A DNA stretch of 8,126 nt, from positions 1 to 8,126 of the forward strand of contig UQHK01000032.1 in assembly GCA_900540855.1 (NCBI GenBank), read 5' to 3'. The position numbers were made by a program, and so were the translations under genes. The stretch comes from an uncultured Collinsella sp. Its GTDB lineage: Bacteria > Actinomycetota > Coriobacteriia > Coriobacteriales > Coriobacteriaceae. The notes beneath the pieces were generated by a model. That model was not told where the DNA came from. It saw only the letters and a program-made list of their open reading frames with translations, and did not search any database. Of the stretch, positions 1-4,409 are shown piece by piece (the stretch's first letter is position 1; every line of letters starts with the position of its first letter).

Positions 1-22
1 CAGAGCGAACAAATTGGCATGA

Positions 23-63
23 AAAGAGGACGGCATAGACCTTCTGGTCATGCCGTCCTCTTT
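23..63 (-). terminator. Strong hairpin, probable intrinsic terminator
   Basis: Bases 23-36 (aaagaggacggcat) are perfectly complementary to 50-63. Inside them, gacc (38-41) pairs with ggtc (46-49) around a ttct loop, with a single bulged A at 37. On the minus strand the stem runs straight into TTTTC, which suits a terminator for transcripts leaving the lipoprotein gene. On the plus strand it ends in TTTG, so it may also work in both directions for a gene to the left of the window. The pairing is seen directly; termination is inferred. Confidence 0.7.
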
Positions 64-105
64 GAATGACAAGTTGTCGCTCTGGTGCCCGCGCAGCGTC
101 GAGCA

Positions 106-133
106 GTTGCGGCGTTTGGTAAAACGCCGCAAC
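106..133. terminator. Perfect 12-bp hairpin just after the lipoprotein stop codon
   Basis: Bases 106-117 (gttgcggcgttt) pair perfectly with 122-133 around a ggta loop. The hairpin starts only a few bases beyond the stop codon of the minus-strand lipoprotein gene. No T-run follows on the minus strand, so on its own it is not a classical intrinsic terminator. It may block 3' exonucleases or act with the hairpin at 23-63. The structure is certain, the role uncertain. Confidence 0.5.
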
Positions 134-136
134 AAA

Positions 137-694
137 CTAGCTCAGCATTGCATCCATCATCTCGGAGTTGACAGAGTCGTCGGCAGACCACTCGCCGTCG
201 TCGTTGCAGGTGTACTTGAAGATAACCGTGGTCTTCCTGGGCTCGGTGGCCTTGGTCACATCGACCATAACCTGACCGGCCATCTTGTACAGCTCGTCAT
301 CGGAGGGAACCGTATCAAGCGCGGCGACCTTCTCCTGATACTGGGTGGAGAAGTCCTCGACGATCTTGTTCATGGACTTGCAGGTGATGGAGACCTCGGC
401 GGTCGCGACACCCTTGTCCTCGTCGACCGTCACGTCGCCGATCTCGTAGTCAAAGCCTTCGAGATAGGTCTTGGCATACTCCTTGGGATCGATACCCAAC
501 TGCTCGAACTCGTCGCCCGAAGCCTCCTCCAGACCAGAAAGGAACTCGTCGCCACCGTTCTTGACCTCGTCAAACTGAGTCGTAAGATCCTCGGTGATGA
601 GTTCCTCGATCGAAGGGCCTCCACAACCGGAAAGCACGACCACGCATGCAACCAAGACGGCCATGAGGGGCGCAAGCAGCAGCTTCTTTTTCAT
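137..694 (-). CDS. Small secreted lipoprotein, DUF5105-like
   Basis: A 185-residue protein predicted to be exported and anchored to the outer face of the membrane. It starts MKKK, continues as a hydrophobic stretch to about residue 21, and has a lipobox LSGC ending at Cys24; a second weaker lipobox-like site, LVAC, ends at Cys17. The mature part is acidic, rich in Asp and Glu, and has two later cysteines at 105 and 163. The pattern of a helical acidic N-terminal part followed by a beta-rich part (about 82-168) resembles the DUF5105-type lipoproteins common in Coriobacteriia and Firmicutes, whose function is not established. This start was chosen because a good ribosome site (GGGAGG, bases 701-706) lies six bases upstream and the signal peptide begins exactly there; the frame stays open for 70 more codons upstream but without a signal sequence. 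It stands alone, bounded by a terminator upstream and hairpins downstream. The lipoprotein call is firm; the family assignment is from memory of the pattern. Confidence 0.85.
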   Translation of the reverse strand: MKKKLLLAPLMAVLVACVVVLSGCGGPSIEELITEDLTTQFDEVKNGGDEFLSGLEEASGDEFEQLGIDPKEYAKTYLEGFDYEIGDVTVDEDKGVATAEVSITCKSMNKIVEDFSTQYQEKVAALDTVPSDDELYKMAGQVMVDVTKATEPRKTTVIFKYTCNDDGEWSADDSVNSEMMDAMLS

Positions 695-761
695 GTTGTT
701 CCTCCCAATGAGCGGCACTGCGCTTCCCAGACGCGGCGCACGTTGTAATAAGTAAGCCCAT

Positions 762-790
762 ACTATCGCGCTTATGAACACCCTCGGCAA
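762..790 (-). promoter_or_regulatory. Possible promoter for the lipoprotein gene
   Basis: On the minus strand TTGCCG (785-790) is followed after 17 bases by GATAGT (762-767); each hexamer matches four of six consensus positions. It lies about 70 bases upstream of the lipoprotein start codon, inside the only intergenic stretch available after the EIIA terminator. A TAGTAT hexamer overlapping it is an alternative -10 box. Weak evidence. Confidence 0.3.
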
Positions 791-876
791 CGCGAAGGCG
801 CGGTCGGTTCGTTTTAGCGTCCGAACGGTTTGCAAGCCCGCCCAACGTGCAATAAAACGCTTCCCCACGGTGCAAT

Positions 877-908
877 AAAAAAGGTGGCCGGAAAACCCGA
901 CCACCTTT
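877..908 (-). terminator. Intrinsic terminator of the EIIA gene
   Basis: Read on the minus strand, AAAGGTGG (901-908) pairs with CCACCTTT (880-887). After one mismatch, CGG pairs with CCG around a short loop. The stem is followed by an uninterrupted run of six T (bases 877-882, part of which closes the stem). It begins 24 bases after the stop codon of the EIIA gene. Stem and T-tract are both seen directly, so this is a classical Rho-independent terminator. Confidence 0.9.
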
Positions 909-931
909 GCACATCCTTTGGATGCCGCAGT

Positions 932-1468
932 TTACTTGCGGACGACCTTAACGATGGCGTCACCGGCGGCGACAGCGGAGTCGGCCTCGACGGCGAGTTC
1001 GACATCGGCAAACTCGGCGGTGTTGGACACGGCCACGACGACGCAGTCCTTGTAACCGGCGGCAGCGATCTTGGCACGGTCGATCTTGAGCATGGGCTGG
1101 CCGGCCTTCACGACGTCGTCGGCCTTGACGAAGCCCTCGAAGCCGTCGCCGTTCATGTTGACGGTATCGACGCCAACGTGCACCAGAACCTCGATGCCGC
1201 TATCGGACTGCAGACCCACGGCGTGGCCCATGGTGACGGTCACCTTGCCGTCGCAGGGAGCGTAGACCAGATCGTCCTCGGGCCACACGGCGCAGCCCTT
1301 GCCCAGAACCTCGCCGCCAAAGACGGGATCGGGCACGTCGGCCATCTTGATGACCTTGCCCTTGACGGGCGAGCACAGCACGTCGGCGCCGGCAGAAGCA
1401 GAGATGGAGGACGGAGCAGCGGCAGTCGCGGGCTCAGCCTTCTTCTTGAACATGTCAAACAGACCCAT
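932..1468 (-). CDS. crr: PTS glucose-type EIIA protein (EIIA-Glc / Crr family)
   Basis: A 178-residue soluble cytoplasmic phosphocarrier. In this family a histidine takes phosphate from HPr and passes it to the EIIB domain of a sugar permease; in some bacteria the protein also controls other uptake systems. The EIIA-Glc fold spans about residues 28-176. The active-site segment VLVHVGVDTV places the phosphorylated histidine at His97, and the supporting histidine is His82 in the GHAVGLQSDSG segment; both match the paired catalytic histidines of E. coli Crr. Residues 1-27 form a variable Ala/Ser-rich tail after a Lys-rich start, comparable in place to the amphipathic N-terminus of Crr. The start is fixed by an AGGAGA ribosome site (1475-1480). 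It is a free-standing EIIA: no EIIB or EIIC gene is in the window, so its partner permease must be elsewhere. It has its own promoter and terminator but follows the phospho-glucosidase gene in the same direction, which suits delivery of phosphate for beta-glucoside uptake (inference). The family is certain; the partner is unknown. Confidence 0.93.
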   Translation of the reverse strand: MGLFDMFKKKAEPATAAAPSSISASAGADVLCSPVKGKVIKMADVPDPVFGGEVLGKGCAVWPEDDLVYAPCDGKVTVTMGHAVGLQSDSGIEVLVHVGVDTVNMNGDGFEGFVKADDVVKAGQPMLKIDRAKIAAAGYKDCVVVAVSNTAEFADVELAVEADSAVAAGDAIVKVVRK

Positions 1469-1517
1469 ACGTTTTCTCCTCTTGATTAAGCGCAACGTTG
1501 TGCGCATGCCTATGGTG

Positions 1518-1546
1518 ATTATAGTGCCAAATGGTTCAAATGCTAA
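1518..1546 (-). promoter_or_regulatory. Near-consensus promoter of the EIIA gene
   Basis: On the minus strand TTAGCA (1541-1546, four of six consensus) is separated by exactly 17 bases from a perfect TATAAT (1518-1523). Transcription would start near 1511, giving a leader of about 43 bases before the EIIA start codon at 1468. This is the best promoter match in the window and implies housekeeping-sigma expression without need for an activator. Confidence 0.8.
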
Positions 1547-1550
1547 GGTG

Positions 1551-1570
1551 GGGACTCGAATCGCGAGCCC
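1551..1570. other. Imperfect inverted repeat between glucosidase stop and EIIA promoter
   Basis: GGG (1551-1553) and CTCG (1555-1558) pair with CGAG (1564-1567) and CCC (1568-1570) around AATCG, with A1554 bulged. It lies after the glucosidase stop and directly upstream of the -35 box of the EIIA promoter. There is no T-run on either side, so it does not look like a terminator; an operator or a weak read-through hairpin are both possible. Nothing better resembling a terminator is visible after the glucosidase gene. Confidence 0.3.
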
Positions 1571-1607
1571 ATCCCAACGCTTTCCCCGGTGGCACTCATA
1601 TTGTCGA

Positions 1608-3047
1608 TTAATCCAGGCCCTCGGCACCGTTGGACTTGATGATCTTCTGGTAGGCGTAGAAGCTGTCTTTGCGGCGTCGCTCGTAGGTACCGGTGCCGTC
1701 GTCGTACTTATCGACGTGGATAAAGCCGTAGCGCTTGCGCATCTCGCCCGTGCCGGCGGAAACCAGGTCGATGGGGCCCCACCAGGTGTAGGCGATCAGG
1801 TCGACGCCGTCGGCAATGGCCTCGCCCATGGCCTTGACGTGGCTCTGCAAGTAGGCGATGCGATACGGGTCATGGATGGAGCCGTCCTCCTCGACCTCGT
1901 CGTAGGCGCCCATGCCGTTCTCGACCACCATCAGCGGAATCTCGTAGCGGGCGTAAATCTCGTTGAGGGCGATGCGCAGGCCCAGCGGATCGATCTGCCA
2001 GCCCCAATCGGTGGACTCCAGATAGGGGTTCTTGCCGCCAAAGGTCATGTTGCCCTCGGTCATCTCGTGATCCTTGTGGGTGCCCACGGTGCCGGACATG
2101 TAGTAGCTAAAGGTGTAGAAATCGACCTTGCCGTCGGCGATATCCTGCAGGTCGCCGTCCTCCATCACGAGCTCGACATCGTTCTCGGCCCAGAAGCGCT
2201 TGGCATAGAACGGATACTTGCCGCGCACCTGCACGTCGGAGCAGTACCAGTTCATGGTATTCATCTCCTGCTGCGTGGCGAACACGTCGGCCGGATCGCA
2301 CGTGGCGGCATAGGAGAGGACGAAGCAGTCCATGTTGCCCATCTTAAACTGCGGATAGTGCTCGTGGGCATAGCGCACGACGCGGCCGCTGGCGACAAAC
2401 TGGTGGTGCAGGGCCTGGTAGCGCTGCTGAGCGGTGGTCTTGATGGCGCTTGCCGGACCCTCAAAGCCCTGGATCAGACCGGTCTCCATCATGGCACCTA
2501 TGTCCATGGTGCCGCAGTTGATCTCGTTGAAGGTGAGCCAGAACTTGACCTTGTCCTGGTAGCGGTCGAAGACGGTCTGGCAGTACTTCTCAAAGAAGCC
2601 GATGAGCTCGCGGCTCGCCCAGCCGTTGTATTTCTCGACCAGGTGATAGGGCATCTCGTAGTGCGACAGGGTCACGAGCGGCTCGATATTGTGAGCGCGC
2701 AGGCAGTCGAAGACGCGGTCGTAGAAGGCGAGGCCGGCCTCGTTGGGCTCGGCATCGTCACCGTTGGGGAAGATGCGGCTCCAGGAGATGGACATGCGGA
2801 ACATGGTAAAGCCCATCTCGGCGAACAGCGCGATGTCCTCCTCGTAGTGATGGTAGAAGTCGATGCCGTCGTGGTTGGGGTAGAAGCGGTTGGGGTCGAT
2901 GTCGATCGTAATCTGGCGCGGCTCCTTGTAGCTGCCGCCCAGGAAATGGTCGTCTACGCTGGGGCCGCGGCCGTCCACGTCCCAAGCGCCCTCAAACTGA
3001 TTTGCGGCCGTGGCGCCGCCCCAGAAAAATCCCTTGGGAAATCCCAT
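1608..3047 (-). CDS. bglA: 6-phospho-beta-glucosidase, GH1 family, BglA-like
   Basis: A 479-residue cytoplasmic enzyme, normal length for the family, that hydrolyses 6-phosphorylated beta-glucosides such as those delivered by the PTS, giving glucose 6-phosphate and an aglycone or glucose. The GH1 barrel covers the whole protein: N-terminal signature FFWGGATAANQFEG (7-20), acid/base Glu175 in TFNE, nucleophile Glu376 in VVENG. The segment LVSAGTGEMRKRYGF carries Ser430, Lys438 and Tyr440, the triad that binds the 6-phosphate in phospho-specific members, so a phosphorylated substrate is well supported. The overall pattern (YPNH, LSHYEMP, STDWGWQIDP, EEDGSI) is closer to E. coli BglA than to AscB from memory. 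A strong ribosome site (GAGGAGG) five to seven bases upstream fixes the start at 3047; 27 more open codons upstream lack one. It lies downstream of the AraC gene in the same direction and before the EIIA gene. No BglG/LicT-type antiterminator site was found in the leader. The exact aglycone cannot be told from sequence. Confidence 0.93.
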   Translation of the reverse strand: MGFPKGFFWGGATAANQFEGAWDVDGRGPSVDDHFLGGSYKEPRQITIDIDPNRFYPNHDGIDFYHHYEEDIALFAEMGFTMFRMSISWSRIFPNGDDAEPNEAGLAFYDRVFDCLRAHNIEPLVTLSHYEMPYHLVEKYNGWASRELIGFFEKYCQTVFDRYQDKVKFWLTFNEINCGTMDIGAMMETGLIQGFEGPASAIKTTAQQRYQALHHQFVASGRVVRYAHEHYPQFKMGNMDCFVLSYAATCDPADVFATQQEMNTMNWYCSDVQVRGKYPFYAKRFWAENDVELVMEDGDLQDIADGKVDFYTFSYYMSGTVGTHKDHEMTEGNMTFGGKNPYLESTDWGWQIDPLGLRIALNEIYARYEIPLMVVENGMGAYDEVEEDGSIHDPYRIAYLQSHVKAMGEAIADGVDLIAYTWWGPIDLVSAGTGEMRKRYGFIHVDKYDDGTGTYERRRKDSFYAYQKIIKSNGAEGLD

Positions 3048-3302
3048 AGGTGCCTCCTCGCAACGGGTTTTATGTGCTGAGTTGAGTATCGCGCGCACTT
3101 GGGCGCCCAAGGCGCGGAGGCGCTGCATTGGACACTTCTTTTCGCCCCGGCACGTCCGCCGGCTGACACTTTTTGATACCGAGGCCTAGACGAGGCAAAA
3201 ATCGACCTGACGGCCACCTTCCAACCCGGATGGATGAAACGAAACATGAGACACAGTATTTAGGTGTGGCATATCGATAGCTAAAAGCCCGTTCCGTCTT
3301 GC
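3048..3302 (-). promoter_or_regulatory. Control region upstream of the phospho-glucosidase gene
   Basis: This 255-base gap holds no convincing gene. It contains a perfect 14-base palindrome, CTTGGGCGCCCAAG (3098-3111), which can be lengthened into a bulged stem by CGCGC (3092-3096) and GCGCG (3112-3116). It also holds two direct copies of GACACTT 34 bases apart (3131 and 3165). No -35/-10 pair close to consensus was found on the minus strand, which would suit a promoter that depends on an activator such as the adjacent AraC protein. An open frame of 78 codons crosses the region but its composition does not look coding. The palindrome and repeats are seen; regulation is inferred. Confidence 0.5.
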
Positions 3303-4295
3303 TCATCCACGGTATTTTGCCGGGGTGCAGCCGTAGGCGGCGCGGAACTTGCGGTAGAAAAAACTCATGTTCTCGTAGCCAACGGCACGCGCCGCTGCCT
3401 CGGCCGTGGCGCCCGCGCGCAAGAGCTCCGCGGCACGCGCGAGCCTGCGCTCCTGGACCAGTTGCCGATAGGTCTTTCCCACCTGCTGCTTGAGCAGCGC
3501 CGACGCGTAGTTGGGGCTCACATGAAAGTGTGCCGCCATCTCCTCGAGCGAGCAGGCGGCAAACGAGCGCTCGATGTAGCCGAGCATTCCCGTCACCAGG
3601 GCAGTGGGCCCCGCCGCGCCGTCCGCCACGCCGCGCACCAGCTCGCGCTCGTAGCAATACATGAGCTCAGCCAAAAACAGCTGAAACAGGCACAGAACAA
3701 TCTCGGCGCTGTTGGGGCTCGGCTCGTAACGCTCGCAGAGCATTTCCTGCATGTAGCGCCGCACGCGCCGGCTCTCCCCGCAACGAAAGTGTACGTGCCC
3801 GCGATGGTCCGTCTCACTGTTGAGCGCGTTGAACAAAAACCGCGAGACCACGCTCTCGCGCGAGAGGCTCGACTCCAGGCTCCGGCGCAAAAATGCACGT
3901 GAAACGGTCATGCTCAGCATGATGTCGTCCTCGCCGAGCGACGACACCGCGTGTGGACAGGCGGCGTCGAGCAGCAGCACCTCGTTGCGGCCCAGCTCGA
4001 GCCTCTCCCCCGCCACCGTCTGCGGGCAGTGCCCGCGATACACATAGCTCATCTCAACGTAGTCGTGCACATGCTCGGGCACGGCATTAAAACGCGAGTT
4101 TGTCCTTATCGTCAGGCCACGTGGCATGCCGGGCTGGGCGTAGGCAAACCCGACCTGCCCAATCTTTCGCACCGGACGTCCGTCGATTTCGACATGCTCG
4201 GTCATAATCGACCAATCAAACGCCAAGCCGTCTCTATACGCAATCTCGCTGGCACTCAGTTCGCTGAGCCTACGCTCGAGCTCGTCGATCTCCAT
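3303..4295 (-). CDS. AraC-family transcriptional regulator with cupin-like sensor domain
   Basis: A 330-residue DNA-binding regulator. The N-terminal half (about 60-130) is a cupin-type ligand-binding domain with the motif EHVHDYVEMSYVYRG (74-88), whose histidines 75 and 77 and Glu81 sit where the sugar-sensing AraC relatives have their pocket motif. Residues about 135-225 are a helical linker region. The C-terminal double helix-turn-helix covers about 232-329: first helix pair around LEEMAAHFHVSPNYASALLK (250-269), second ending in the family signature VGYENMSFFYRKFRAAYGCTPAKYR. It lies between the phospho-glucosidase gene (same strand, downstream) and the large hydrolase gene (divergent), so it is the likely local activator of one or both, responding to a carbohydrate. 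The chosen start has only a poor ribosome site (GGTGAG two bases away), so the true N-terminus is less sure than for its neighbours; no better in-frame site was seen. The family is certain; ligand and targets are inferred. Confidence 0.9.
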   Translation of the reverse strand: MEIDELERRLSELSASEIAYRDGLAFDWSIMTEHVEIDGRPVRKIGQVGFAYAQPGMPRGLTIRTNSRFNAVPEHVHDYVEMSYVYRGHCPQTVAGERLELGRNEVLLLDAACPHAVSSLGEDDIMLSMTVSRAFLRRSLESSLSRESVVSRFLFNALNSETDHRGHVHFRCGESRRVRRYMQEMLCERYEPSPNSAEIVLCLFQLFLAELMYCYERELVRGVADGAAGPTALVTGMLGYIERSFAACSLEEMAAHFHVSPNYASALLKQQVGKTYRQLVQERRLARAAELLRAGATAEAAARAVGYENMSFFYRKFRAAYGCTPAKYRG

Positions 4296-4341
4296 CGCTC
4301 ACCAATCGTTGATTTGGTCATAGTTCGTTGTGATTCGGATA

Positions 4342-4370
4342 TTAGCAGAGCGCGCTGACACGTCCATAAT
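4342..4370 (+). promoter_or_regulatory. Promoter of the large glycoside hydrolase gene
   Basis: TTAGCA (4342-4347) is followed after exactly 17 bases by CATAAT (4365-4370, five of six consensus). The -35 box and spacing are the same as in the EIIA promoter at 1518-1546. Transcription would begin near 4377, about 33 bases before the start codon. The spacer contains GCTGACAC (4354-4361), an 8-mer also present upstream of the phospho-glucosidase gene, making it a possible regulator site. On the other side, an imperfect inverted repeat CCAATC-gtt-GATTTGG (4302-4317) sits next to the AraC start. No confident promoter for the AraC gene itself was found here. Confidence 0.6.
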
Positions 4371-4409
4371 CTGTGCCATGCAGCTAATCGACCGAGCCGA
4401 GGAGGATCC

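Noticed and set aside
50..748. 232-codon plus-strand frame opposite the lipoprotein gene
   Set aside because: It has no ribosome site, starts inside a terminator hairpin, and covers a minus-strand gene with a signal peptide, lipobox and good ribosome site.
1550..1610. tRNA-like look of the segment GGGACTCGAATCGCGAGCCC and its flank on the minus strand
   Set aside because: With the TTCGA loop placed as a T-loop, the flanking bases do not form a T-stem, and no anticodon or acceptor stem can be completed. It is better described as a small inverted repeat.
1299..3080. 593-codon open frame on the plus strand opposite the phospho-glucosidase gene
   Set aside because: It mirrors the codon-phase GC bias of the true gene. 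Its translation is repetitive in Val, Leu, Ala, Gly, Asp and His, has no recognisable domain, and the opposite strand encodes a complete GH1 enzyme with catalytic residues.
3303..3657. Longer upstream part of the minus-strand frame that overlaps the AraC gene (to 3657)
   Set aside because: It lies out of frame within the AraC DNA-binding domain, which is clearly coding in the other frame. Only the part beyond the AraC stop was considered further.
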